A model generated the notes under the pieces. That model was not told the origin of the DNA. It ran no database searches and saw nothing but the letters and a program-made list of their open reading frames with translations. From JACPSX01 sp035288405 [NCBI: bacterium] (GTDB taxonomy: Bacteria > JACPSX01): a stretch of DNA of 28,113 nt. The DNA lies in contig DATEAK010000290.1 of NCBI GenBank assembly GCA_035288405.1, positions 1 through 28,113 of the forward strand, read 5' to 3'. Within the stretch, counting starts at the first letter, position 1. Every line of letters begins with the position of its first letter. Positions 14,967 to 22,950 of the stretch are shown piece after piece. A program made the translations under genes and the position numbers.

Positions 14967-15402
14967 GTAGGAAGGATGGGGTTGTGGGGGGCGGTAAAGC
15001 AGTTGTTTGTCATCCAGCATCATCGCCACAGTCTTTCGAGGACAAGGGGGTGGGATCTCCATCTTTCGGTCCGGGTCGGGTTCTCTCTCAGCACGACTCC
15101 CCCCTCATCGTTGCTAAGGAGATTCGACCGGATTCCATTTCCCTTGTCCTCGACTTCATTTTCTTCCTCTTCTTCCTCAGCAGCGTGATTTCTGCGCTGA
15201 TCCTTAGGGACTTGTCGACCTCTGCGCTCAACGGAGGTTGGTCTCTGGCGCGCTGGACCCTGTCACCGGGCGATTGTTCAAGATAAAAAGGGACCACGAT
15301 GAGAAGAAAGATCACCGGGATTGTGAAATTGTGCACGGAGGACCCCAGTTTGCCCCACTTTTCCGCCCTGATCACGTACTTCCGGCGGGGTCAGGAAAAT
15401 GC
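14967..15402. other. 436-base gap with no convincing gene; weak sigma-54-like site at 15339-15354
   Basis: No recognisable protein is encoded here. The section 15130-15190 is pyrimidine-rich (repeated TTC/CTTC). TCTGCGCT occurs twice, 30 bases apart (15191 and 15221). A minus-strand frame (15088-15375) with one hydrophobic stretch and a Lys/Arg-rich tail exists, but its GTG start has no good ribosome site. The sequence AGGACCCCAGTTTGCC at 15339-15354 has the GG-N10-GC spacing and TTGC of a sigma-54 promoter but matches poorly at the -24 flank. The promoter of the large MopB operon must lie in or upstream of this gap. Confidence 0.4.
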
Positions 15403-15924
15403 ATGGGGGCAATCAGAATGAAGGGAATTGTGCGGATCGGAATTGGTATTGTTGCCCTCTTGTTAATTGGCGGGTTGGTGTCCCGGGCCCTGGAGTCCCG
15501 AGTTCAGCAGCCGATCCAGTTCAATCATAACCTTCATGTCGAAAAGAACGGCCTCTCTTGTGACACCTGTCACCAGTACTACGCGGAGTACCAGCCCGCA
15601 GGCATCCCAAAGATTGAGGTTTGCGCTACCTGCCATGTGGCTCCCATGGGGCAGAGCCCGGAAGAAGCTAAGGTGCGATCTTACGTGGAGAAGGGAAAAG
15701 AGATTCCCTGGGTGAAGATTCACAATGTTCCCGACCACGTCTATTTTTCTCACCGCCGCCATGTCACGTTGGGAAAGGTGGATTGCCAGATTTGCCACGG
15801 CAAGGTGAAGGAGAGGAAGACTCCCTTTGAGAAGCCCGTGGTAAACATTATTTCCATGGATTTCTGTATCAACTGTCACAAGCAGCGGAAGGTCACCAAT
15901 GATTGTGCTGCCTGCCACAAATAA
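15403..15924 (+). CDS. Pentaheme c-type cytochrome, membrane-anchored (ActA/QrcA-like)
   Basis: A periplasmic cytochrome of about 173 residues. An N-terminal uncleaved-looking helix (about 8-27) is followed by five CxxCH motifs (CDTCH, CATCH, CQICH, CINCH, CAACH) and spaced histidines such as FNHNLH and SHRRH that are typical of cytochrome c7/c3-like folds. ATG 15403 has AGGA 6 bases upstream; ATG 15418 is an alternative 15 bases in. It lies 18 bases before the MopB gene. Small multiheme cytochromes occupy the same place at the head of the qrc and act operons, where they exchange electrons between the complex and periplasmic cytochromes. It is probably a structural subunit of this complex. 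Confidence 0.88.
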   Translation: MGAIRMKGIVRIGIGIVALLLIGGLVSRALESRVQQPIQFNHNLHVEKNGLSCDTCHQYYAEYQPAGIPKIEVCATCHVAPMGQSPEEAKVRSYVEKGKEIPWVKIHNVPDHVYFSHRRHVTLGKVDCQICHGKVKERKTPFEKPVVNIISMDFCINCHKQRKVTNDCAACHK

Positions 15925-15942
15925 CCGGGGAAAACGAAATCG

Positions 15943-18390
15943 ATGAAGCGCAGAGATTTTCTAAAACTTTCCGGGGGAGCAACAGCAGGGGCCGTACTGG
16001 CGGGTCTCGGATTTCAGAATCTCCTGGTTCATGCTCTTCCCACGGGCACAGAAGACAGCGGCACAGGGGTTCCGGGCGTACCCTCCTGGGCTAATACCAT
16101 TTGTCAGCAATGCCCGGGAGGATGCGGAGTCCGGGTGAAGCTCGTGGACGGCCGGGCAATTAACATCTCGGGCAATCCTCTCTATCCGATCAACCGGGAA
16201 GGAGTTTGCCCCAAGGGAATCTCTGGATTGCAGGCTCTCTATGATCCTGATCGGATCAAGGGGCCCCTGAAGAGGGTGGGCGAGCGAGGTTCCGGGAAAT
16301 GGCAGCAGATTACCTGGGAGGAAGCCGTCGCGACAGTAGCTTCCGAACTCAAGGCCTTGCGCCAAAAAGGGGAGCCACAGTCTGCCGTTTTCGTGACAGG
16401 TCAAGTCCGGGGGCTCATGGTGGATTTATTCTCACGGTTTGCACTAACCTATGGGACTCCAAACCATATCCGCCATACCTCCGGCATAGACGGGTCGGCT
16501 CTCCCCTCCTACCTTCTTCAGGGAGTTCGTCAACAAATCGCCTACGATTTGGAAAATGCCAGCTACATTCTTTCTTTCGGCTCGAGTTTTCTGGAGGCAG
16601 GATGGTCTCCGGTCCGCCAGATCCGGGCTTACGGGATTTTGCGCCAGGGGAAAGCGGGATCCCGGGCCAAAATTGTTCAGATCGAGCCGCGCCTTTCCAT
16701 GACGGCAGCCAAAGCTGATGAATGGGTCGCCATCAATCCGGGCACCGATGGGGCACTGGCCCTGGGGATTGCCAGGGTCATCCTGGACGAACGTCTCTAC
16801 AACGAATCCTTTTTGTCCCAACACACAGTTGGCCTGGAGGACTGGACGGACAGTTCAGGCCAGAAGCACACCGGTTTCAAGGCCCTTGTTCAGCAGAACT
16901 ATGCAGTGGACCGGGTGGCGGAAATTACAGGGGTTCCCGTGGAAACTATTATCCGCATTGCCCGGGAATTTGCCCGCAACCGTCCGGCTATTGCGATGGC
17001 TGAACAAGAGGTTGCCATGCACACGGCGGGTCTTTACGCCCGCATGGCCGTCCACTGTCTGAATGCCCTGGTGGGAAGCATTGATACTCCCGGTGGAACG
17101 GTGCTATCGATGGAGGTACCTCTGGAGCCGCTGCCCCATGTGGACAAGGACGCGATCGCCCAGCGAGGGCTGAGCTTCCCGAGACTCGACCGGGCCGGCA
17201 GCACTGAGTTTCCCCTAGCCGAGAGTGCGTACGAGTTTCTGCCGGAAGCTCTAGCGACGGGGAAGCCATACAAGGCAAAGGCCCTCTTTCTTTATTATTC
17301 AAATCCTCTGCACTCTTTGGCGGACTCAGCTCGGGTTCGAAAAGCCTTGGAGTCCGTTCCGCTGATTGTTTCTTTTTCCCCCTTTCCCGATGACTCGACG
17401 AACATCGCCGATCTGATTCTCCCGGATCATACCTACCTGGAGCGCTGGCAGGATGATCCTATGCTGCCTGTTACTCCTCATTCGGTGTTTGGGGTGCGCA
17501 AGCCGGTGGTAAAGCCTCTCTTTAACACCATGCACACCGGTGATTTCCTGATCAAGCTTGCTCAAGCCTCGGGAGGGAGTGTGGCCCAAGCTTTCCCCTG
17601 GAAGGATTTTCCCGCAGTGATCCAACACCGGGTCCAGGGGCTCTTCAAGGCCCGGCGTGGCACCATTGTACAGACCGAAGGGGAAGACGCCTGGGCTCAG
17701 CAACTGGCCGAGCGAGGAGTTTGGTCTCCGAGCTACGCCAGTTTTGAGGAATTTTGGAAACAACTGGTAGAAAAGGGAGGGTGGTGGGATCCCTCCTATC
17801 GTTTCGGCGAATGGAGTCGGGTTTTCCGCACCCCTTCAGGGAAATTTGAGTTCTTCTCACAGATTCTCCGGGAGCGTCTGGTTTCCCTTTCGGGGAATCA
17901 AGGTCTCGAAGCCTTACTGAAGAAAGCCCGGGTGGAAGCTCGCGGGGATCTGGTTTTTCTTCCCCACTTCGAACCGGAACGATTTGTGGGGGACGAGAAG
18001 AGTTATCCCTTCCACTTAAACCCCTACAAGTTGATGGCCCATGGCAGCAATCAGCCCTTCTTATTGGAGATTCTGGGTCCGCAACTGAACACACGCTGGG
18101 ATACTTGGGCCGAACTTCACCCCGAGGAAGCTAAGAAGTTGGGCGTAAAAGACGGGGATTCAATCTGGTTGGAGTCTCCCCTCGGAAAGATCCAGACGAG
18201 GGCGAAGCTGTATGTCGGAACCATGCCCCGAGTCGTCAACATCCCGTTTGGATTGGGCCATGAAGCGGGAGGACGTTGGGCTCAGGGGATAGGGGTAAAT
18301 CCGAACCGTATCATGTCAGGGGTGGAATTCGATCGGCTGGCTGGATTTCCAGCCCTGTTTGCAACACGGATCAAAATATCCAAGGCCTGA
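15943..18390 (+). CDS. Tat-exported MopB-family catalytic-type subunit of a CISM complex
   Basis: An 815-residue protein with a twin-arginine signal (KRRDFLKLS). It has one N-terminal [4Fe-4S] motif, C54-x2-C-x3-C-x27-C89, and the C-terminal molybdopterin dinucleotide-binding region (LNPYKLM.HGSNQPFLLEILG to WAELHPEEAKKLGVKDGD). At the usual metal-ligand region, residues 174-186 read NHIRHTSGIDGSA, with no Cys or Sec; only Ser or Asp could serve. Qrc and alternative complex III contain MopB subunits that lack molybdenum, whereas phs/psr/arr enzymes use Cys. The adjacent ferredoxin, NrfD and pentaheme genes match the qrcABCD order. A TorD-like chaperone gene suggests folding or cofactor insertion control. 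The substrate is therefore open: a quinone:cytochrome module or a true reductase. Confidence 0.92.
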   Translation: MKRRDFLKLSGGATAGAVLAGLGFQNLLVHALPTGTEDSGTGVPGVPSWANTICQQCPGGCGVRVKLVDGRAINISGNPLYPINREGVCPKGISGLQALYDPDRIKGPLKRVGERGSGKWQQITWEEAVATVASELKALRQKGEPQSAVFVTGQVRGLMVDLFSRFALTYGTPNHIRHTSGIDGSALPSYLLQGVRQQIAYDLENASYILSFGSSFLEAGWSPVRQIRAYGILRQGKAGSRAKIVQIEPRLSMTAAKADEWVAINPGTDGALALGIARVILDERLYNESFLSQHTVGLEDWTDSSGQKHTGFKALVQQNYAVDRVAEITGVPVETIIRIAREFARNRPAIAMAEQEVAMHTAGLYARMAVHCLNALVGSIDTPGGTVLSMEVPLEPLPHVDKDAIAQRGLSFPRLDRAGSTEFPLAESAYEFLPEALATGKPYKAKALFLYYSNPLHSLADSARVRKALESVPLIVSFSPFPDDSTNIADLILPDHTYLERWQDDPMLPVTPHSVFGVRKPVVKPLFNTMHTGDFLIKLAQASGGSVAQAFPWKDFPAVIQHRVQGLFKARRGTIVQTEGEDAWAQQLAERGVWSPSYASFEEFWKQLVEKGGWWDPSYRFGEWSRVFRTPSGKFEFFSQILRERLVSLSGNQGLEALLKKARVEARGDLVFLPHFEPERFVGDEKSYPFHLNPYKLMAHGSNQPFLLEILGPQLNTRWDTWAELHPEEAKKLGVKDGDSIWLESPLGKIQTRAKLYVGTMPRVVNIPFGLGHEAGGRWAQGIGVNPNRIMSGVEFDRLAGFPALFATRIKISKA

Positions 18391-18401
18391 GGGGGTAGCG
18401 A

Positions 18402-19106
18402 ATGGCGCGCTGGGGAATGGTAATTGATTTGGATAAATGCACGGGCTGCCAAGCCTGTGTCGTGGCCTGCAAGGTGGAGAACAACGTTCCCGTGGTGAAC
18501 GCCGAGGAGGCGGCCAAAGGGAGAGAGATGCTGTGGATCCGCGTCATGCCGACGGTGGAAGGGGAATATCCCCGGATCAAAATGCGGTTCATGCCCGTTC
18601 TTTGCCAGCACTGCGATCATCCCCCGAGCACCAAAGTCTGTCCCGTGGGAGCCACCTACAAAAACCCAGAGGGAATCGTGGCCCAAATCTACCCCCGCTG
18701 CATTGGTTGTCGCTACTGCATGAACGCTTGTCCGTACACGATCAAGTACTTCAACTGGTTCCGCCCGCAGCGGGAAGAGATTCAACAAAATTACCTCAAT
18801 CCCGAGGTTTCCTTGCGACCCAAAGGAGTGGTGGAGAAGTGTACGTTTTGCCACCACCGGCTCATCAAGGCCCGGGAGCAAGCTGCCGTGGAGAAAAGAT
18901 CCCTAAGGGAAGGCGATTTTACCCCTGCCTGCGTTGAGAGCTGCCCCGCCCGAGCCATGTATTTCGGGGATCTTGACGATCCCACTAGCACGGTATCGAA
19001 GCTCTCCAAAAGCTCGAGGGCTTTCAGGCTTCTGGAAGAATTAGGCACAGAGCCCAAGGTAATTTACCTGACGGAGGGAGAGTGGCATGGAAGTGTTGGG
19101 AGATAA
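18402..19106 (+). CDS. Four-cluster 4Fe-4S ferredoxin subunit (PsrB/DmsB/QrcC-like)
   Basis: A 234-residue electron-transfer subunit without a signal peptide, presumably exported as a complex with the Tat-bearing MopB subunit. Cysteine clusters are C13-x2-C-x2-C-x3-C23 (CTGCQACVVAC), CQHCDHPPSTKVCP, CIGCRYCMNACP, and CTFCHHR with CVESCP, enough for four [4Fe-4S] clusters as in PsrB and DmsB. It links the MopB subunit or the hemes to the NrfD membrane subunit. It lies 11 bases after the MopB gene, and its 3' end overlaps the NrfD start by 20 bases, which indicates translational coupling. Confidence 0.95.
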   Translation: MARWGMVIDLDKCTGCQACVVACKVENNVPVVNAEEAAKGREMLWIRVMPTVEGEYPRIKMRFMPVLCQHCDHPPSTKVCPVGATYKNPEGIVAQIYPRCIGCRYCMNACPYTIKYFNWFRPQREEIQQNYLNPEVSLRPKGVVEKCTFCHHRLIKAREQAAVEKRSLREGDFTPACVESCPARAMYFGDLDDPTSTVSKLSKSSRAFRLLEELGTEPKVIYLTEGEWHGSVGR

Positions 19107-20421
19107 AGACTTTCAAGACGAGGCGCTGTTAAGACCCGTTGGGCACCTCGGCAAAGGGTTTCTTCTTACAGTAACAATCCTCTTGGGGGTTGTCCTGTGG
19201 GGGATCTATGCCTACTCCTTCCAAGTGCGCCATGGTCTTGGGGTCACCGGACTGGACCGCCCCGTCTACTGGGGCTTCTATATCACCAATTTCGTCTTTT
19301 TCATCGGCATCAGTCACGCCGGAACATTAATCTCGGCCATCCTGCGCTTGTGCCAGGCGGAATGGCGGCGCTCCATCACGCGAGCTGCGGAAGTCATTAC
19401 CGTGGTGGTCCTGTTCATCGGAGCCGCCAATATTCTCCTTGATTTGGGAAGGCCGGACAGGGCCCTGTTCGTCATCTTCCACGGAAATCTGACCTCCCCT
19501 CTCCTGTGGGATGTCGTTAGCATCAGCACCTATCTCACCGGCAGCACCATCTACCTCTACCTGCCTCTGATTCCCGATATCGCCATCCTGAGGGATCGCA
19601 AGGCTCGCCCCCAATTTCTCTACCGCATTCTCTCGCTGGGATTTACGGGGACAGAGAAAGAGAAGAAACGTTTACACATAGCCATCTCTATTATGGCGGT
19701 GATCGTGATCCCCATCGCCATTTCGGTGCACACGGTGGTGTCCTGGGTCTTTGCCATGACGATCCAGCCCATGTGGCACAGCACGATCTTCGGCCCCTAC
19801 TTTGTGGTCGGGGCCATCTTTTCCGGCATTGCGGCTCTCATTCTTGCCATGGCCATCATCCGGCGCGCCTATCACTTGCAAGAATATCTCAAAGAAATCC
19901 ATTTCAACAACTTGGGGACCCTTCTCCTGGTTATGGCCCTGCTCTGGTTTTATTTCACGTTTGCCGAGTACCTGACCACCTTTTACGGGGGGGAGCCCGA
20001 TGAGATGGCGGTCTTTTTTGCCAAGGTAAGAGGTCCCTATGCTCCCTACTTCTGGGCCATGGTGGTGACCAACTTCGTGATCCAGTTTTCGATCCTGTGC
20101 AACCGCAAGACCCGCACCGTTGCAGGAACGGTCATCGCTTCGTCCTCGGTGATCGTGGGCATGTGGTTGGAGCGCTTTACGATCGTGGTGCCCACCCTCG
20201 TCAATCCCAGGATCCCCTTCCCCCGGGGTACCTACTTCCCCTCATGGATCGAGGTTTCCCTGATGGCCGCCTCCTTTGCCATGTTTATTCTTCTCTACAT
20301 GGGTTTTTCCAAGTTGTTCCCCATCGTCTCCGTATGGGAAATGAAAGAGGGCCGGGAAGTCAGCGTTGCGGAGACCGCTGAACGGGTGAGAACCTATCTG
20401 CCGGGAGAATCGGAGGCTTGA
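19087..20421 (+). CDS. NrfD/PsrC-family membrane quinone-interacting subunit
   Basis: A 444-residue protein with about ten hydrophobic helices. The early segment FYITNFVFFIGISHAGTLISAILRL is typical of the long NrfD branch (ActC, QrcD, HmeB) rather than the shorter eight-helix forms; LLDLGRPDRA and a late glutamate/proline segment (PRGTYFPSWIE) are further family marks. NrfD proteins bind menaquinone and have no heme. It anchors the MopB-FeS pair and would link it to the quinone pool. ATG 19087 lies within the ferredoxin gene and is preceded by GGAGGGAG. Confidence 0.95.
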   Translation: MEVLGDKDFQDEALLRPVGHLGKGFLLTVTILLGVVLWGIYAYSFQVRHGLGVTGLDRPVYWGFYITNFVFFIGISHAGTLISAILRLCQAEWRRSITRAAEVITVVVLFIGAANILLDLGRPDRALFVIFHGNLTSPLLWDVVSISTYLTGSTIYLYLPLIPDIAILRDRKARPQFLYRILSLGFTGTEKEKKRLHIAISIMAVIVIPIAISVHTVVSWVFAMTIQPMWHSTIFGPYFVVGAIFSGIAALILAMAIIRRAYHLQEYLKEIHFNNLGTLLLVMALLWFYFTFAEYLTTFYGGEPDEMAVFFAKVRGPYAPYFWAMVVTNFVIQFSILCNRKTRTVAGTVIASSSVIVGMWLERFTIVVPTLVNPRIPFPRGTYFPSWIEVSLMAASFAMFILLYMGFSKLFPIVSVWEMKEGREVSVAETAERVRTYLPGESEA

Positions 20422-20425
20422 AAAG

Positions 20426-21115
20426 ATGGAAGAGCACATGAGGAGCAACCTTTCGCACGTGAAGGCCGAGGGGGCTGCTAGCCGCAGCATCATTTACGGC
20501 GCCCTATCGGCCGCCTTCCGACAGCCCCGGGAAGCTCATCGTCAGGTGTTGGCTGTAGTCAATAAAGTGATCCCGACCCTGAACTTCCCTCAGTGGGAAT
20601 CTCTGGCGACTTTGATGAATGCGGTTTTGGACAAACTCGGAAGTTCCGGGATGTTTCTGATCCTGGGAGTGGAGTACAACCGGCTTTTCGTCGGGCCCAA
20701 TCCTCCGAGAGTGTATCCATACGAATCCATGTACCAGGAGCCGGGTGGAAGCATCATGGGAGAAGCAGCCCTGCGCGTACTTAGCGCTTACGCTCAGGAA
20801 GGGCTCTGCCCCGGGGATATGGAAAAAGACCTTCCGGACCATGTGGCAATGGAGCTCGAGTTTCTCGCATATCTGTGTTCCCGGGAAGCGGCGGCCCTGG
20901 AAGGGAAAAACGAGGAAAAGGTTTTTCATTACGTGAATCGACAGCGCGATTTTATCCGGCATCATCTGGCGCTCTGGGTATCCCCGTTTTGCCGGAGGAT
21001 TCTCCGCGAGACCCAGGAAGATTTTTACAAGTGTTGGGCGAATTTGCTGGAGAAATTTATTCGCTGGGAGGCTAAAAGACTGGAGGTTCAAGTTCATGGC
21101 GAGAGCCTGGCCTAA
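20426..21115 (+). CDS. TorD/DmsD-family Tat-redox-enzyme maturation chaperone
   Basis: A 229-residue, mostly helical cytoplasmic protein. Family marks are EYNRLFVGPNPP, YPYESMY, DHVAMELEFLAYL and FIRHHLALWVSPF. TorD-type chaperones bind the Tat signal and apoprotein of MopB enzymes and hold back export until cofactors are in place. It follows the NrfD stop by 4 bases; ATG 20426 is taken, with ATG 20438 as an alternative. Its 3' end overlaps the next cytochrome gene by 20 bases. The dedicated client is most likely the MopB protein at 15943. Its presence argues that this MopB subunit still needs a chaperone even though the usual Cys ligand is absent. Confidence 0.88.
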   Translation: MEEHMRSNLSHVKAEGAASRSIIYGALSAAFRQPREAHRQVLAVVNKVIPTLNFPQWESLATLMNAVLDKLGSSGMFLILGVEYNRLFVGPNPPRVYPYESMYQEPGGSIMGEAALRVLSAYAQEGLCPGDMEKDLPDHVAMELEFLAYLCSREAAALEGKNEEKVFHYVNRQRDFIRHHLALWVSPFCRRILRETQEDFYKCWANLLEKFIRWEAKRLEVQVHGESLA

Positions 21116-22304
21116 ACTGCTTCTGCCAGTTCTCATTGTTGGGGTACTGCTCTGGAGCCTTGGCGCCAGCGCTCAGGGTCCGGAACCTTCCTTGCCGATC
21201 AACCCTCTCGAAGGGCGAAACCTTTTCGTCAGTAAGGGGTGCGTAAATTGCCACTCCGTCTGGGGAGAAGGGGGAACCTTGGGACCCGATCTGGGGCGTG
21301 TGGGAACAGGCCGCAGCGTTCTCCAATTGGCCGGCATCCTTTGGAATCATTCCTTCCGAATCACCGAGCTCATGCGTGAGCGCAAGATGGGGCGACCGAA
21401 CTTCACCCCCAAGGAGATGAGCAATCTGGTTTCCTACCTCTACTTCCTTAATATTTTTGATGAGCCGGGCGATCCAGGGGAAGGGGAGCGGGTTTTCCAA
21501 GCGAAGAGGTGTATTACGTGTCACTCCGTGGGCGGCAAGGGGGGGAAGGTAGGTCCCCCTCTGGACAACTATCGGCGCTATATGTCCTCGATTTTTCTCG
21601 CCGAGTCCATGTGGAATCATGGCCCTGCGATCACGGCCAAGATGAAAGAACTGAGTGTACCTCGGCCGGTGCTGGAGGGGACCGATCTGGCCAACTTGCT
21701 GGCTTACATTCAGGAGCATTCCCGGGCCGAAAAGTCGCAACCGGTCTATATGCTGCCCGGCAATCCGAGCGAAGGCAAGAAGGTCTTCGCCTCCAAGAAT
21801 TGCTCTCAGTGCCATTCGGTTTACGGCATCGGGGGAAAAGTAGGCCCAGATCTTGGGGCAATCAAACTCAGGCGCAGTATCTCCGAGGTGGGAGCGCTGT
21901 TGTGGAATCACGGTCCACGCATGTGGGATACGATGAAGGCCCGCGGCGTGGAATTTCCTAAATTTTCCGGGTCTCAGATGTCTGACTTGCTCTCCTATCT
22001 CTACTTCCTTCAGTATTACGAGGACCGGGGAGATCCCCGGGTAGGAGCCCGGATCTTCAAGGAAAAGGGGTGCGCGAACTGTCACAGCGTCGGTGGATCT
22101 GGCCCTAAAGTCGGCCCCGATCTGAGCAAAACCAAAGCATTGGACTCTGCGACTCAGTGGGCGTCCTCCATGTGGAACCACGAGGGTGTCATGGAAAAGA
22201 AATCGCGAGAACTCTCGACTCCATGGCCTCGCTTTGATGGCAACGAGATGAGAGATACGGTGGAGTACCTCAAGTCGCTACGGGACGGTGCAAAGAAGAG
22301 GTAA
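21096..22304 (+). CDS. Cytochrome c with four tandem monoheme domains
   Basis: A 402-residue exported protein with a signal peptide (about 1-27) and four repeats of about 90 residues. Each repeat has a class I-type CxxCH (C49, C139, C236, C326), then a G-rich loop ending KVGPxL or TLGPDL, a conserved WNH motif, and a closing helix of the type MSxLLSYLYFL. In repeats 1-3 a methionine stands 8 residues after that histidine (ITELM, ITAKM, MWDTM); repeat 4 lacks it but has a Met four residues after the His (EGVM). Either Met or the WNH His could be the sixth heme ligand. No redox enzyme domain is present. It overlaps the chaperone gene by 20 bases and probably acts as a periplasmic electron wire for the MopB complex. 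Confidence 0.92.
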   Translation: MARAWPKLLLPVLIVGVLLWSLGASAQGPEPSLPINPLEGRNLFVSKGCVNCHSVWGEGGTLGPDLGRVGTGRSVLQLAGILWNHSFRITELMRERKMGRPNFTPKEMSNLVSYLYFLNIFDEPGDPGEGERVFQAKRCITCHSVGGKGGKVGPPLDNYRRYMSSIFLAESMWNHGPAITAKMKELSVPRPVLEGTDLANLLAYIQEHSRAEKSQPVYMLPGNPSEGKKVFASKNCSQCHSVYGIGGKVGPDLGAIKLRRSISEVGALLWNHGPRMWDTMKARGVEFPKFSGSQMSDLLSYLYFLQYYEDRGDPRVGARIFKEKGCANCHSVGGSGPKVGPDLSKTKALDSATQWASSMWNHEGVMEKKSRELSTPWPRFDGNEMRDTVEYLKSLRDGAKKR

Positions 22305-22314
22305 GTGGAGAATC

Positions 22315-22440
22315 ATGAACGCTCAGCGGGAAGCCGTCCGCATTCCGCTTCCCTGTAGTGAATTTCACATTGGCAAATCGTTGATCCGTCGACTGCGGAT
22401 GGTAAATCGGTGGCAAATACTGCTCGGAAAGGAGAAATGA
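22315..22440 (+). CDS. Possible 41-residue small protein
   Basis: An ATG at 22315 opens a 41-codon frame that fills the gap between two cytochrome genes and ends in TGA directly against the GTG start of the next gene (22441). GGAG at 22307-22310 is a usable but closely spaced ribosome site. The product is basic and has no signal peptide, membrane helix or known motif (begins MNAQREAVRIPLP). The tight packing is the only argument for it; it might be a translational leader or chance. Confidence 0.35.
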   Translation: MNAQREAVRIPLPCSEFHIGKSLIRRLRMVNRWQILLGKEK

Positions 22441-22773
22441 GTGGCTAGGATCGTGGGAGGAGTGGCGGCCGTAGTTGTGGTGATTCTCATGGCCGGCGGA
22501 GCGTACGCGGCCGATGTGGCGGCTGGTAAGGCTGCTTACCAGAAGCGCTGCGTGGCCTGCCACGGTGCGGATGGTAAAGGCAATGCAGCGATGGCGAAGG
22601 CTATGAATGTGACGATTCCCGATTTCACCGACGCGGCTGTACTGACCAAAATCGGTAAGGGAAACATCCAAAAGGCCGTAGCGAACGGGAAAGGGAAAAT
22701 GCCCGCCGTCAAGGGAGTCAGCCAGGAGGAATCGGATAGCATCGCTGCCTTTGTGAGCAGCTTGGCCAAGTAA
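22441..22773 (+). CDS. Small soluble class I cytochrome c (c6/c553-like)
   Basis: A 110-residue precursor with a signal peptide (about 1-23, ending AYAAD) and one heme motif, CVACH, in the context KRCVACHGADGKGN. The candidate distal ligand is the Met in GKGKMPAVKG, and the C-terminal helix (ESDSIAAFVSSL) is typical. It is a mobile periplasmic electron carrier. The GTG start is set by AAAGGAG about 7 bases upstream; an overlapping ATG (22437) would stop after three codons. It is probably the last gene of the MopB operon and could shuttle electrons between the four-domain cytochrome and a terminal acceptor. Confidence 0.92.
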   Translation: MARIVGGVAAVVVVILMAGGAYAADVAAGKAAYQKRCVACHGADGKGNAAMAKAMNVTIPDFTDAAVLTKIGKGNIQKAVANGKGKMPAVKGVSQEESDSIAAFVSSLAK

Positions 22774-22918
22774 CAATTTCCCGGTATTTCTGAACCGCGC
22801 GGGGGACTTGAGCAGAGGATCGAGTGGCGTGGGGATGGGCTCTCTGCTCCAATGCTCCTTTTACAGCGGGTGAAGGGTGGCTGATCTCCCGCGGGGGAGA
22901 GAAGTTCCCCGCGCGATA

Positions 22919-22944
22919 CCCTTTCTCGATTTTTTTCGAAAGGG
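22919..22944 (+). promoter_or_regulatory. Hairpin covering the ribosome site of the second heme-motif kinase
   Basis: CCCTTTCTCGA, a TTTTTT loop and TCGAAAGGG can pair with one bulged base. The 3' arm contains AAAGGG, part of the ribosome site for the ATG at 22951. Folding would hide it, so translation may be lowered or temperature-sensitive. A second GC-rich hairpin (CTCCC-GCGG-GGGAG) lies at about 22886-22899. Confidence 0.4.
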
Positions 22945-22950
22945 AGAGCA

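Noticed and set aside
14992-15007. CGGTAAAGCAGTTGTT as a sigma-54 promoter for the MopB operon
   Set aside because: Spacing fits, but the -24 element matches poorly, no phased operators lie upstream, and it is about 400 bases from the first gene.
15088-15375. Minus-strand frame with one hydrophobic stretch and a Lys/Arg-rich tail
   Set aside because: GTG start without a good ribosome site, low-complexity purine-rich composition and no family features; more likely chance in a pyrimidine-rich gap.
22373-22425. TGGCAAA-containing sites as sigma-54 promoters before the small cytochrome
   Set aside because: TTGGCAAATCGTTGAT and TGGCAAATACTGCT have wrong spacing; TGGTAAATCGGTGGCA has the spacing but weak -12 bases.
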